From Micromonospora radicis (GTDB lineage Bacteria; Actinomycetota; Actinomycetes; Mycobacteriales; Micromonosporaceae): 63,545 nt of DNA. Shown here piece after piece: positions 51,933 through 60,758 of the stretch. A model generated the notes under the pieces. The model was given only the letters and a program-made list of their open reading frames with translations, did not search any database and had not been told where the DNA came from. The DNA lies in NCBI RefSeq assembly GCF_003583405.1, contig NZ_QXEC01000031.1:1-63545 (forward strand), written 5' to 3'. Numbering within the stretch: position 1 is the stretch's first letter; each line of letters starts with the position of its first letter. Position numbers and translations under genes: made by a program.

Positions 51933-52474
51933 CCGGCGTGGACGTGCTGCTGCTCGCCCTGGGGGCGGTGGCGGTCGGCTCGGCGGTGCTGGTGGTGACC
52001 ACGAAGCATCTGGTCCGCGCCGGGCTGTATCTGGTGGTCTGCCTCGGTGCGGTGGCCGGGCTGTACCTGGTGCTCGCCGCGGAACTGGTCGCCTGGGTGC
52101 AGGTGCTGATCTACGTCGGCGCGGTCGTGGTGCTGCTGTTGTTCGCGGTGATGCTCACCCGCGCGCCGATCGGCGCCTCCGACGACCTGGACCGTCCCGG
52201 TTGGCCGGCCGCGCTGATCGGCGGCGGGGTCGGGCTGGGGCTGGCCGTGCTGATGGTCGACGCGTACCGCTGGACGACGGTGGAACTGCCGGCGGCGGGT
52301 ACCGCCGAACGCATCGGTGAGCAGGTCTTCGGCAGTTGGGTGCTGCCGTTCGAGGTGTTGTCGATCCTGCTGCTGTCGGCCCTGGTCGGCGCGATCGTGC
52401 TGTCCCGTCCGGACATCGGTGCCGCCCGGCAGGCCACCGGCGATCCGGACCGCGAGCCGGGGCGGTCGCGGTGA
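51929..52474 (+). CDS. nuoJ: Complex I subunit NuoJ, second set
   Basis: This 181-residue membrane protein has five predicted helices and the conserved VAWVQVLIYVGAVVVLLLFAVML segment (VQVLIYVGAVVVL). It overlaps nuoI and nuoK by GTGA, so nuoI-J-K-L are translationally coupled. It contributes to the proton path near NuoK. Confidence 0.94.
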   Translation: MTGVDVLLLALGAVAVGSAVLVVTTKHLVRAGLYLVVCLGAVAGLYLVLAAELVAWVQVLIYVGAVVVLLLFAVMLTRAPIGASDDLDRPGWPAALIGGGVGLGLAVLMVDAYRWTTVELPAAGTAERIGEQVFGSWVLPFEVLSILLLSALVGAIVLSRPDIGAARQATGDPDREPGRSR

Positions 52475-52917
52475 GGCCGGTCATCCCGTACGTCACCGCC
52501 GCGCTGCTCTTCGGCCTTGGTGTGTACGGCGTCCTGCGGCGTCGCAACGCGGTCCTGGTGCTGATGGCCGTCGAGCTGATGCTCAACGCGGTCAACCTGA
52601 TCCTGATCACCGCCGACACCACGGCGCGAGCGTTGCTGCCGCAGGGCGGTCAGGTCTTCGCGCTCTTCGTGATCGTGCTGGCCGCGGCCGAGATCGGCGT
52701 GGGGTTGGCGATCGTGCTCCAGCTCTACCGGATGCGGGCCAGCGTCGCCGTCGACGAGGTGCCGCTGGCCGACGGCCCAGCCACCGAACCGATCCCCGCC
52801 GGCGTCACCGGTTCGGGCCGCGTCGCCGGTTCGGGCCGCGTCGCCGGTTCCGGCCGCGTCGCCGGTGGGGCCGGTGACGCCGGTCCGGGTGCCCAACGGC
52901 CGGAGGGGGAGCGGTGA
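52471..52917 (+). CDS. nuoK: Complex I subunit NuoK, second set
   Basis: This 148-residue protein has three helices with buried glutamates in MAVELMLNAVNL and AAEIGVGLAI. It is about 45 residues longer than usual: a C-terminal tail carries three GSGRVA units encoded by an 18-bp direct repeat (about 52808-52865). It overlaps nuoJ and nuoL by GTGA. Confidence 0.94.
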   Translation: MRPVIPYVTAALLFGLGVYGVLRRRNAVLVLMAVELMLNAVNLILITADTTARALLPQGGQVFALFVIVLAAAEIGVGLAIVLQLYRMRASVAVDEVPLADGPATEPIPAGVTGSGRVAGSGRVAGSGRVAGGAGDAGPGAQRPEGER

Positions 52918-54842
52918 GCACCACGACGCTGCTGGGCGTGCTGCTGCCGGTCGTACCGCTGGTCGCCGGCCTGACCGGCCTGCTGCTGCCGCCCTCCCCG
53001 CGGGGCGCGGCCACCGGTCAGGAGACCGCCCGCCGCCTCGCCGTCGGCCTCGGCGTGGCCGGTGCGGCCGGCGCCCTCGCCCTGGCGGTGGCGCTGCTGT
53101 TCACCCTGGACTCGTCGACCGAGGCGTCGACCACCTGGATCCGGTTCGGCGGGCTCACCGTCACCCTCGGGGTACGCCTCGACGGCGCCGCCGCGCTGGT
53201 CGCGGTGGCGGTCGCCGCGGTCGCCCTGGCCGTGCAGGTCTACTCCACCGGCTACCTCAAGCGCGGCCCGCACGATGACGTCGACGTGGACCACCGCTAC
53301 CCGCCGTACGCGGCGCAGATCAGTCTCTTCACCGCCGCCATGCTGCTGGTGGTGGTCTCCGGGGACCTGATCCTGCTACTGGTCGGCTGGGAGGTGATGG
53401 GTCTCTGCTCGTACCTGCTGATCGCCCACGACCGGCGGTTGCCGGCGGCACCGGCCGCGGCGATGAAGGCGTTCCTGGTGACCCGGGTCGGCGACGTCGG
53501 TTTCCTGCTCGGCATCGCGCTGCTCGGCGTCTCGGCGGGCAGTTTCCGGATCGCCGACGTGCTCGCCCACGACCACGGCACCGGTACGCTCACCGCCGCC
53601 ACGCTGCTGCTGCTCGCCGGGGTGGCCGGCAAGAGCGCGCAGTTCCCGCTGCACACCTGGCTGCCGGACGCGATGGCTGGCCCCACCCCGATCTCCGCGC
53701 TGATCCACGCCGCGACCATGGTCGCCGCCGGGGTGTACGCGGTGATCCGGCTCTGGCCGCTCTTCGAGGCCACCCCCACCGTGCTGGCGGTGCTCGGGGT
53801 GATGGCTTCGGTGACCCTGCTGCTCGGCGCGTTCGCGGCCACCGCGCAGGACGACATCAAACGGGTGCTGGCCTGGTCCACGGTCTCCCAGCTCGGCTAC
53901 ATGACCGGTGCGCTGGCCGTCGGCTCCCCGCCGGCCGCCCTGTTCCACCTGCTCACCCACGCCGCGTTCAAGGCGCTGCTGTTCCTCGCCGCCGGTGTCG
54001 TGATCCACGCCGTCGGCACCACCCTGATGTCCCGGATGGGCGGGCTGCGGCACCGCATGCCGGTCACCTTCTGGTGCACGGTGGTCGGCCTGGGCGCGCT
54101 GGCCGGGGTACCGCCGCTCTCCGGTTTCTGGAGCAAGGAGGGCGTGCTCGCCGCCGCCGAGTCCGCTTTGCTGGGCGACGGTCCGGCCCCGGCCTGGGTG
54201 GGCTGGCTGGTCTTCCTGTCCGGGCTGCTCGGCGTCGCGGTCACCGCCTGGTACGCCACCCGGCTGCTGCTGCGTACCTTCTTCGGTGCCGCCCGCGACC
54301 CGCTGCTGAACCCGCACGATCCGCCGGCGGTGCTGCGCTGGCCGGTGCTGCTGCTCGCCGTACCGGCCGTGCTGCTCGGCCTGGCCGGCTTCTGGCCCGC
54401 CTTCGCCGACCGGCTGCCGTCCGCTGTCCCCGGCGAGCCGGCAACAGCTGAGCTGCTGCACGTCGCGCCGCTGATGCTGCTGCCGCTGGCGTTGCTGGCC
54501 CTCGGGGCCGGGCTGGCCTGGGTCCGGTGGCGCCGCGACAGCGCCGCCGATCCGGCGACGGCGCTGGGCCCGCTGCGGCCGGTCTTCGCCCGCGCGTTCC
54601 GCCTCGACGACGTCCAGCACACCCTGGTCGTACGCCCCACGGCGGCGCTGGGTCGGCTGGCCCGTGGTGCCGACGAGCGCCTCGTCGACGGCGCGGTCAC
54701 CGGCACCGGCCGGGCCGCTCGGGCCCTCGGCGGTGGGCTCGGCGACCTGCACCGGGCGGCGTTGCCCCGGGCCGCCACCGCGGTGCTCGCCGGTGCGCTG
54801 CTGATCGGCCTGGCCGCCGTCCTGATCGGAGCCACCTCATGA
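52914..54842 (+). CDS. nuoL: Complex I antiporter-like subunit NuoL, second set
   Basis: This 642-residue proton-pumping subunit has the core motifs DLILLLVGWEVMGLCSYLL, LPDAMAGPTPISALIHAATMVAAG (LPDAMAGPTPISALIHA) and KEGVLAAA. The long C-terminal lateral helix and closing membrane segment are present. It starts with GTG overlapping nuoK. A 37-bp gap precedes nuoM. Confidence 0.95.
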   Translation: MSTTTLLGVLLPVVPLVAGLTGLLLPPSPRGAATGQETARRLAVGLGVAGAAGALALAVALLFTLDSSTEASTTWIRFGGLTVTLGVRLDGAAALVAVAVAAVALAVQVYSTGYLKRGPHDDVDVDHRYPPYAAQISLFTAAMLLVVVSGDLILLLVGWEVMGLCSYLLIAHDRRLPAAPAAAMKAFLVTRVGDVGFLLGIALLGVSAGSFRIADVLAHDHGTGTLTAATLLLLAGVAGKSAQFPLHTWLPDAMAGPTPISALIHAATMVAAGVYAVIRLWPLFEATPTVLAVLGVMASVTLLLGAFAATAQDDIKRVLAWSTVSQLGYMTGALAVGSPPAALFHLLTHAAFKALLFLAAGVVIHAVGTTLMSRMGGLRHRMPVTFWCTVVGLGALAGVPPLSGFWSKEGVLAAAESALLGDGPAPAWVGWLVFLSGLLGVAVTAWYATRLLLRTFFGAARDPLLNPHDPPAVLRWPVLLLAVPAVLLGLAGFWPAFADRLPSAVPGEPATAELLHVAPLMLLPLALLALGAGLAWVRWRRDSAADPATALGPLRPVFARAFRLDDVQHTLVVRPTAALGRLARGADERLVDGAVTGTGRAARALGGGLGDLHRAALPRAATAVLAGALLIGLAAVLIGATS

Positions 54843-54879
54843 CATCCGGCGCGGCGTCGGTGAAGACCGGAGGGGCGGC

Positions 54880-56412
54880 ATGAGTCTCGGGCAGTTGCTG
54901 CTGGTCGCGGTGCTCGCGGTACCCGCCGTCGGCGCGCTCGCGGTGGCGGCCACGCCCCGCGACCGGGCCGCCCGGCTGGTGGGTGTCGCCGCCGCCGCGC
55001 TGACCCTCGTCGCGGCGGTCGCGCTGGTCGTCGGCCGGGACGCCGGCTGGGTCTCCTACGGGACGGCAGCACCGGCGGTGCGGCCCTGGCACGCGGTCGA
55101 CCTGCCCTGGGTACCGGGGCTGGACCTGCGCTTCCACCTCGGCGTGGACGGCATCTCCTGGCCACTGGTGGTGCTGACCGCGCTGCTCACCCTGCTCTGC
55201 TGCGGGTACAGCCTGTGGCGGGTGCCGCCGGGCGGCAGCGGCCGGGCGCTGGTGGCCCTGCTGCTGGTGGTCGAGGTCGGCATCCTGGGTACCTTCCTCG
55301 CTCTCGACCTGGTGTTGTTCTTCCTGTTCTTCGAGGTCGTCCTGCTGCCGATGTACGCGATCATCGTCGGCTGGGGCGGCGACGGCACCGATCCGGCGGC
55401 GGTGGCGGCCCGGCGCCGCGCCGGGCGCAAGTTCGCGCTGTACACGCTCTTCGGTTCGGTGCTGCTGCTGGTCGGCGTCTACGTCGTGGTGGCCGCCGCC
55501 GGCACCGCCGACATCGTGGCGCTGACCGGCGGCACCGGGCTGCCCCGGAGCACCCAGCTCGCCGCGTTCACGCTGCTCGCCCTCGCCTTCGCGGTGAAGA
55601 GCCCGCTCTGGCCGTTGCACTCGTGGCTGCCCGACGCGCACACCCAGGCACCCACCGTCGGCAGCGTGCTGCTCGCCGGGGTGCTGCTCAAGATGGGCAC
55701 GTACGGCCTGATCCGGGTCGCCGTCGGGGTCGCACCGGAGGGCGCCCGCTGGGCCGCCCCGGTGCTCGGGGTGCTCGCCGTCGCCGCCATCCTGGTCGGC
55801 TCGCTGGTCTGCCTGGCACAGACCGAGCTGAAGCGGCTCATCGCCTACTCCAGCGTCGGGCACATGGGCTTCGTGCTGCTCGGAGTCGCCACGCTGACCG
55901 CTACCGGCATCCAGGCGGCGCTGATCGGCAACGTCGCCCACGGCATCGTCACCGGCCTGCTGTTCTTCCTGGCCGGTGCGATCAAGGACCGTACCCACAC
56001 CGGTGCGCTGCGCGAACTGTCCGGGCTGCGGGAGACCGCGCCCCGGCTGTCCGGCCTGCTGGCCTTCGCGGCGGTCGCCTCCCTGGGGCTGCCCGGCCTG
56101 GCCGGGTTCTGGGGTGAGGCGTTCGCCGTGGTCGCCGCCGTCCAGACCGGCGGTGCGCTCTGGACCACGCTGGCCGTACTGGCCGCGCTCGGCGGGGCGT
56201 TGACCGCGGCGTACCTGCTCCGGCTGCTGCGGCGGGTCACCCACGGCCGACCGAGTACGGCGGTCGCCGGGCTCCGCCCGGGGCTGGCCGGCGCGGAACT
56301 GGCCGCCTGGGTGCCGCTGGTGCTGCTGACGCTGGCCGTCGGGCTGGCCCCGACGCTGGTGCTCGGTGTCGCCGAGGCGCCGGTGGCCGCCCTGGTGGGG
56401 GTGTTGCGATGA
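54880..56412 (+). CDS. nuoM: Complex I antiporter-like subunit NuoM, second set
   Basis: This is a 510-residue polytopic subunit. Family motifs include VDGISWPLVVL, LFFLFFEVVLLPMY, the proton-channel region KSPLWPLHSWLPDAHTQAPT (20 residues) and RLIAYSSVGHMGF. GGAGGGG precedes the ATG. It is followed 58 bases later by nuoN. Confidence 0.95.
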   Translation: MSLGQLLLVAVLAVPAVGALAVAATPRDRAARLVGVAAAALTLVAAVALVVGRDAGWVSYGTAAPAVRPWHAVDLPWVPGLDLRFHLGVDGISWPLVVLTALLTLLCCGYSLWRVPPGGSGRALVALLLVVEVGILGTFLALDLVLFFLFFEVVLLPMYAIIVGWGGDGTDPAAVAARRRAGRKFALYTLFGSVLLLVGVYVVVAAAGTADIVALTGGTGLPRSTQLAAFTLLALAFAVKSPLWPLHSWLPDAHTQAPTVGSVLLAGVLLKMGTYGLIRVAVGVAPEGARWAAPVLGVLAVAAILVGSLVCLAQTELKRLIAYSSVGHMGFVLLGVATLTATGIQAALIGNVAHGIVTGLLFFLAGAIKDRTHTGALRELSGLRETAPRLSGLLAFAAVASLGLPGLAGFWGEAFAVVAAVQTGGALWTTLAVLAALGGALTAAYLLRLLRRVTHGRPSTAVAGLRPGLAGAELAAWVPLVLLTLAVGLAPTLVLGVAEAPVAALVGVLR

Positions 56413-56470
56413 GCGCGCGAACCGGTTGCCCGGTGGGCTCCCGTAGTGGTGTCGACCGGAGGGAGGCGGC

Positions 56471-57937
56471 GTGGTGAGCGTGGCGCAGACCGTCGACAGC
56501 GTGGCGTTGCTGCCGGCGTACCTGGCTGCCGGGACGGCCGTGCTGGTGCTCCTGGTCGACCTGCTGCTGGCCCGGCCGGTGGCGACGGTGGCCGCGGCGG
56601 CCACCGGCGCGGTCGCCACCGCGGTCGGCGCGGCGGCGGTCAGCGTCGGCGGTGAGCGCCGCACCTTCTGCGTGGGCGCCGACTGTTCGTACGTCTTCGG
56701 TGGCCGGGCGGCACTGGTCGCCGCGCTGGTGGCGTTGCTGGTGCTCGGCGTGCTGGCGCTGTCCGGGCCGCTGCTGCGCGACGGGCGCACCCCGGTGGGC
56801 GAGTTCTGCTTCCTGCTCGCCTGCTCGATGACCGGCGGCGTGGTGCTCGGCGCGGCCGGTGACCTGATCACCCTGATCGTCGCGGTGGAGACCCTCACCC
56901 TGCCGCTGTACATCCTGGTCGGGCTGCGCCGGGGCAGCCTGGCCGGTGCCGAGGCGGCGGTCACCTTCTTCGTGGTGAGCGTGGTGGCCACCACGCTCAC
57001 CCTGCTCGGCGCCGCGCTGCTCTACGCCGCCACCGGCGGGCTGCACCTGGAACGGCTGGGTGTGCTCCTGGCCGACCGGTCGGAGTTGCTCGACCTGCCG
57101 CTGACCACGGTGGCGGTGACGCTTGTGGTGTCGGGGCTGGCGTTCAAGGTGGCGGCGGTGCCGTTCCACGCCTGGGCCCCGGCCACCTACGACGGGGCAC
57201 CGTTGCCGGTGGCCGCGTACCTCTCCACCGCCTCCAAGCTCGGCGGCGTGGTCGCCCTGCTGGCTGTCGTGCAGCACGCGCTGCCGCCCGGCGTGACCGG
57301 CCCGGTGCTGGCCCTGGTCGCCGCGCTCACGATGACCGTGGGCAACCTGGTGGCGCTGCGCCAGCGGCGTACCGTCCGGCTGCTGGCCTGGTCCTCGGTG
57401 GCCCAGGCGGGGTACATCCTCGCCCCGCTCGGTGCCCTCGCCCTGGCCGACGCCGACGCCCGGGCCGGCGCGTACGCCGCCGCCCTCGCGTACGCCGTCT
57501 TCTTCGTGCTGTTGGAGTTGGCCGCGTTCGCCGGGGTGGTGGCGTTGCGCCCCGCCGGGGCGGACGGTGGTCGGCTCGACGACCTGCGCGGCGCCGCGCG
57601 ACGGCACCCGTGGGTCGGCGCGGGCCTGGCGTTCGCCCTGGTCGGCCTGGCCGGGCTGCCGCCCGCGCTGGCCGGCCTGTTCGCCAAGGTGACCGTGGTG
57701 CGGTCGCTGCTCGGCGGGGACGCCGGTTGGCTCGCCCTGCTGGTGGCGCTGAACGCGGTCGTCGGCCTGGCCTACTACCTGCGGTTCGCGGCGCTGCTCT
57801 ACGCCCCGGCCGGCGACGTCACGCCCGCCGCCGTCCGGCCGGCGCGGGTGGTGGCCGTCGCGTTGGCGGTGGCGACCGCACTCGCCGTGATCGTGGGTTT
57901 CGCCCCGCAACTGGTGCTCGACCTCGCCGGCGGCTGA
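56471..57937 (+). CDS. nuoN: Complex I antiporter-like subunit NuoN, second set
   Basis: This 488-residue subunit closes the set. It has the features LITLIVAVETLTLPLYILVG, KVAAVPFHAWAPATYDGAP and RLLAWSSVAQAGY. Two adjacent GTG codons (56471, 56474) follow GGAGGGAGG; either may start. No further nuo gene follows, so D, E, F, G and A are absent from the window. Confidence 0.94.
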   Translation: MVSVAQTVDSVALLPAYLAAGTAVLVLLVDLLLARPVATVAAAATGAVATAVGAAAVSVGGERRTFCVGADCSYVFGGRAALVAALVALLVLGVLALSGPLLRDGRTPVGEFCFLLACSMTGGVVLGAAGDLITLIVAVETLTLPLYILVGLRRGSLAGAEAAVTFFVVSVVATTLTLLGAALLYAATGGLHLERLGVLLADRSELLDLPLTTVAVTLVVSGLAFKVAAVPFHAWAPATYDGAPLPVAAYLSTASKLGGVVALLAVVQHALPPGVTGPVLALVAALTMTVGNLVALRQRRTVRLLAWSSVAQAGYILAPLGALALADADARAGAYAAALAYAVFFVLLELAAFAGVVALRPAGADGGRLDDLRGAARRHPWVGAGLAFALVGLAGLPPALAGLFAKVTVVRSLLGGDAGWLALLVALNAVVGLAYYLRFAALLYAPAGDVTPAAVRPARVVAVALAVATALAVIVGFAPQLVLDLAGG

Positions 57938-57966
57938 ACCCGGCCATTGCGGCCGTAACTCCCACT

Positions 57967-57987
57967 CTTGAGCGTCACTCAGTCAAC
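57967..57987 (+). promoter_or_regulatory. HAIR-like element upstream of htpX
   Basis: CTTGAGC (57967-57973), seven bases, then AGTCAAC (57981-57987) approximates the HspR/HAIR consensus CTTGAGT-N7-ACTCAAG, with one mismatch on the left and two on the right and exact spacing. It lies 87 bases before the htpX start, a heat-shock-type gene. Confidence 0.35.
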
Positions 57988-58073
57988 TCTCAGCCATGAG
58001 ACGGATGGTTGACGGGTACCGGTGTTGTTGTACCGGTCAGCGGATCCGGCATCCGTGCACCGAAGGAGTGATC

Positions 58074-58949
58074 GTGCACCACAACCGTCTCAAGACCGCC
58101 GCGCTGCTCGGCCTGCTCACCTCGCTGATCCTGGCGGTGGGCTACTGGTTCGGTGGCAGCGGCGGACTGGTCATCGCCGTACTCGTGTCGCTGGTGATGA
58201 ACGGCGTCACCTACTTCTACTCCGACAAGCTGGCACTGCGTTCGATGGGCGCGCAACCGGTCAGCGAGGCACAGTTCCCCGAGCTGTACCACATGGTGCG
58301 TGAGCTGGCGGCCGAGGCTCGACAGCCGATGCCGCGGCTGTACGTGAGCCCGACGGCCCAACCGAACGCGTTCGCCACCGGACGCAACCCGCAGAACGCG
58401 GCGGTCTGCGTCACCCAGGGCATCGTCGAGATCCTCGACTACCGCGAGCTGCGTGGCGTGATCGGACACGAGCTGTCGCACGTCTACAACCGGGACATCC
58501 TCATCTCCAGCGTGGCGGCCGGCCTCGCCGGCATCATTACCATGCTGGCCAACCTCGCCCTGTTCATTCCGCTGGGCGGCAACAGCGACGAGGACGGCCC
58601 GAACCCGCTCGTGCTGCTGCTCACCATCATCCTGGGGCCGATCGCCGCGACCGTCATCCAGCTGGCGATCAGCCGCAGCCGGGAGTTCCAGGCGGACGCC
58701 TCGGGCGCCGAGCTGACCCGTGACCCGCTGGCCCTGGCCAGCGCGCTGCGGAAGATCCACATGGGCGCCCAGCGTCGGCCGCTGCCCGCCGAGGGCCAGC
58801 TCACCAGCACCGCCCACCTGATGATCGCCAACCCGTTCCGGGGTGGCGGCGTAGCCGCCCTGTTCGCCACCCACCCCCCGATGGAGCAGCGGGTAGCCCG
58901 CCTGGAACAGATGGCAGCCCGCCCCGGCCCCCTCCACCCCAACCACTAA
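58074..58949 (+). CDS. htpX: HtpX-like M48 membrane metalloprotease
   Basis: This 291-residue protease degrades damaged membrane proteins. Two N-terminal membrane segments (about 8-45) are followed by the zinc motif HELSH, two further helices and the third ligand in EFQADA. AAGGAG (58063-58068) is five bases before the GTG at 58074. An HspR-like element upstream suggests heat regulation. GTACCGGT is directly repeated with a 6-bp gap in the leader. Confidence 0.93.
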   Translation: MHHNRLKTAALLGLLTSLILAVGYWFGGSGGLVIAVLVSLVMNGVTYFYSDKLALRSMGAQPVSEAQFPELYHMVRELAAEARQPMPRLYVSPTAQPNAFATGRNPQNAAVCVTQGIVEILDYRELRGVIGHELSHVYNRDILISSVAAGLAGIITMLANLALFIPLGGNSDEDGPNPLVLLLTIILGPIAATVIQLAISRSREFQADASGAELTRDPLALASALRKIHMGAQRRPLPAEGQLTSTAHLMIANPFRGGGVAALFATHPPMEQRVARLEQMAARPGPLHPNH

Positions 58950-58971
58950 CCCCACCCGGGGGCCCACCTGG

Positions 58972-59031
58972 TTGATCATGAGGTTGACGGCAGTGGTTGA
59001 TCTTCAACTTGCCGTCAACCTCATGATCGAC
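58972..59031. repeat. Intergenic palindrome of the TTGATCATGA family, copy 2
   Basis: Arms 58975-58993 and 59011-59029 are a perfect 19-bp inverted repeat (GATCATGAGGTTGACGGCA). The 17-nt loop itself contains GTTGA/TCAAC pairing. It shares TTGATCATGA(A/G)GTT with the palindrome at 38694-38776 and follows the htpX stop by about 20 bases, so it can terminate htpX. Confidence 0.8.
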
Positions 59032-59126
59032 TCTCCGGGAGGTCGGGTGGGAAGTGGGTTGGGCGCCGGAGGGCGGGGAGTTAGGGTCTGGAGGACTTTG
59101 ACTCCTTACCTTGGTGGAGGTCGGCG

Positions 59127-60386
59127 GTGGCTGGGCTGCGTCGGTATCTGGGCGTCTGGCAACTCCCGGGGGCGCCGACGCTGCTGATCACCGGCATCGT
59201 CGGGCGGCTCGGCATCGGCATGACGCCACTGGCGCTGCTGCTCGTGGTCGAGCAGGTCACCGGACGGTACTCACTGGCCGCCGCGGCCGGTGGCTGCTAC
59301 GCCCTCTCCGGTGCCGCGCTCAGCCCGGTGGCCGGGCGGATCGCCGACCGGATCGGCCCCACCCCGGTACTGCTCGGCACCGCGATCGCCCATCCGCTCG
59401 CCCTGGTCGGGCTGCTCTGGTCGGCCCGCGCCGACGACCTGCCCTTCGCCCTGGTCCTGGTGGCCGCCGCCATCGCCGGTGCCACCTACCCGCCGCTGAC
59501 CGCCGCGATCCGGGGCGCCTGGAACGACCTGACCAGCGTCGCCTCCGGCCGCTACCACCTGCGCAACACCGCTCTCGCCGCCGAGACCACCCTGTTCGAG
59601 CTGGTCTTCGTACTCGGCCCGCTGCTGGTGGCCGGCTTCGTGCTGTTCGCCGACGCGGGCGCGGCCCTGCTCGGCGCGGCGGCGGTCACCCTGGTCGGCA
59701 CCATCGCGGTGGCGCTCGGCCAGACCATGCGTGCCTGGCAGCCCCACTCGGTGGAACACCGCACCCGAGGGCTCGGCCCACTGAAGGTGGCCGGCTTCCC
59801 GGCCCTGCTGATCTGCGTGGCCAGCCTCGGCATCGCCTTCGGCGCGGCCGGGGTGACCGTACCGGCCTTCGCCACCCGCTACACCCCCGACGACCCGGAC
59901 AGCCTGGCCGGCGTACTCCTGGCGGTCTGGGGCGTCGGCTCCGCGATCGGCGGCTTCTGGTTCGGGATCCGGCGACCGGCCCGCAACATGACCCGCCAGT
60001 TCGCCTGGCTCCTCGCCGCGGTGGCCGGCAGCTTCGCCGTCTTCGCCCTGATGCCCACCCCCGGCGCGCTCGGCGTCGCGCTGGTCATCGGCGGCGCCAC
60101 CATCGCACCCGCGCTGACCCTGGAGAACACCCTGGTCGGCCGGATCTCACCGGCCGGCATGCTGAACGAGGCGTACACCTGGGTGGTGACCATGTCGGTC
60201 GGCGCGAGCGCGGCCGGTGGCGCGGTCGCCGGGCTGATCGTGGACCACTCCGGCGGCGTGCCCTGGGCCTTCCTGTTCGCCGGTGCGGCAGTCGCCGCCG
60301 GGGCCGTGGTCGCCGCGCTGCCCGCCGGCCCCATCGCCCGCGCGGAGATCGCCACGGTACGCCAGGAGACCCCCGCCCCGGTCTGA
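59127..60386 (+). CDS. MFS transporter (putative exporter)
   Basis: This is a 419-residue protein with about twelve membrane segments. The first-half motif LSPVAGRIADRIGPTPVL is an MFS motif A variant. The arrangement resembles YfiS/AraJ-like drug exporters of actinobacteria. GGAGG lies six bases before the GTG at 59127. The substrate is unknown. Confidence 0.87.
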   Translation: MAGLRRYLGVWQLPGAPTLLITGIVGRLGIGMTPLALLLVVEQVTGRYSLAAAAGGCYALSGAALSPVAGRIADRIGPTPVLLGTAIAHPLALVGLLWSARADDLPFALVLVAAAIAGATYPPLTAAIRGAWNDLTSVASGRYHLRNTALAAETTLFELVFVLGPLLVAGFVLFADAGAALLGAAAVTLVGTIAVALGQTMRAWQPHSVEHRTRGLGPLKVAGFPALLICVASLGIAFGAAGVTVPAFATRYTPDDPDSLAGVLLAVWGVGSAIGGFWFGIRRPARNMTRQFAWLLAAVAGSFAVFALMPTPGALGVALVIGGATIAPALTLENTLVGRISPAGMLNEAYTWVVTMSVGASAAGGAVAGLIVDHSGGVPWAFLFAGAAVAAGAVVAALPAGPIARAEIATVRQETPAPV

Positions 60387-60414
60387 CCGCGCCTGGAGCG
60401 GGTACCCCCACCGG

Positions 60415-60510
60415 ATGTTCGCCTTCTTCTCGAACCGTCTCGGCTGTCTCGGCTCGATCCTGGTCAGCGCGATCCTCACCATCGTGCTGCTACTGATCTT
60501 CGGCCGCTGA
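60415..60510 (+). CDS. 31-residue single-span membrane peptide
   Basis: This short frame reads MFAFFSNRLGCLGSILVSAI and then a hydrophobic TIVLLLIFGR end. The SNRLGCLGSILVS pattern and basic ends look like a small actinobacterial membrane protein rather than chance. The codons use the expected G/C third bases. No ribosome site is close to the ATG at 60415; a GGAG is about 17 bases upstream. It lies 28 bases after the MFS gene and may be co-transcribed. Confidence 0.55.
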   Translation: MFAFFSNRLGCLGSILVSAILTIVLLLIFGR

Positions 60511-60542
60511 CCCCCACCCAGCCGGCACCGAAGGCCGGCAGG

Positions 60543-60758
60543 CTACTCGGCGACGAAGACGCCCACACCCGGCAACGTCTCGGTCATGCCCTTGATCCGT
60601 AGCACCTGCATGGCTCGGTCGATCACCGGCTCGGTGACCCCGTAGTGCTCGATCAGCTCTCGGCGGCTCGGCAGCTTTGCGCCGGGCGGAAACTCGCCGG
60701 AGGCGATCCGCAAGGCAAGATCGTCGGCGATCTGTTCATAGCGGTAGCGGGGCGGCAC
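60543..60758 (-). CDS. Short GntR-type winged-helix regulator
   Basis: This 71-residue protein consists only of a GntR winged helix (YEQIADDLALRI, GAKLPSRRELIEHYGV, and a GVGVFVAE wing) with no effector domain. The GTG at 60758 is chosen because GAGGAG lies six bases before it (60770-60765). A GTG at 60782 would add eight residues. It is divergent from the XRE-type gene at 60981, a pairing often seen in actinomycetes. Confidence 0.85.
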   Translation of the reverse strand: MPPRYRYEQIADDLALRIASGEFPPGAKLPSRRELIEHYGVTEPVIDRAMQVLRIKGMTETLPGVGVFVAE

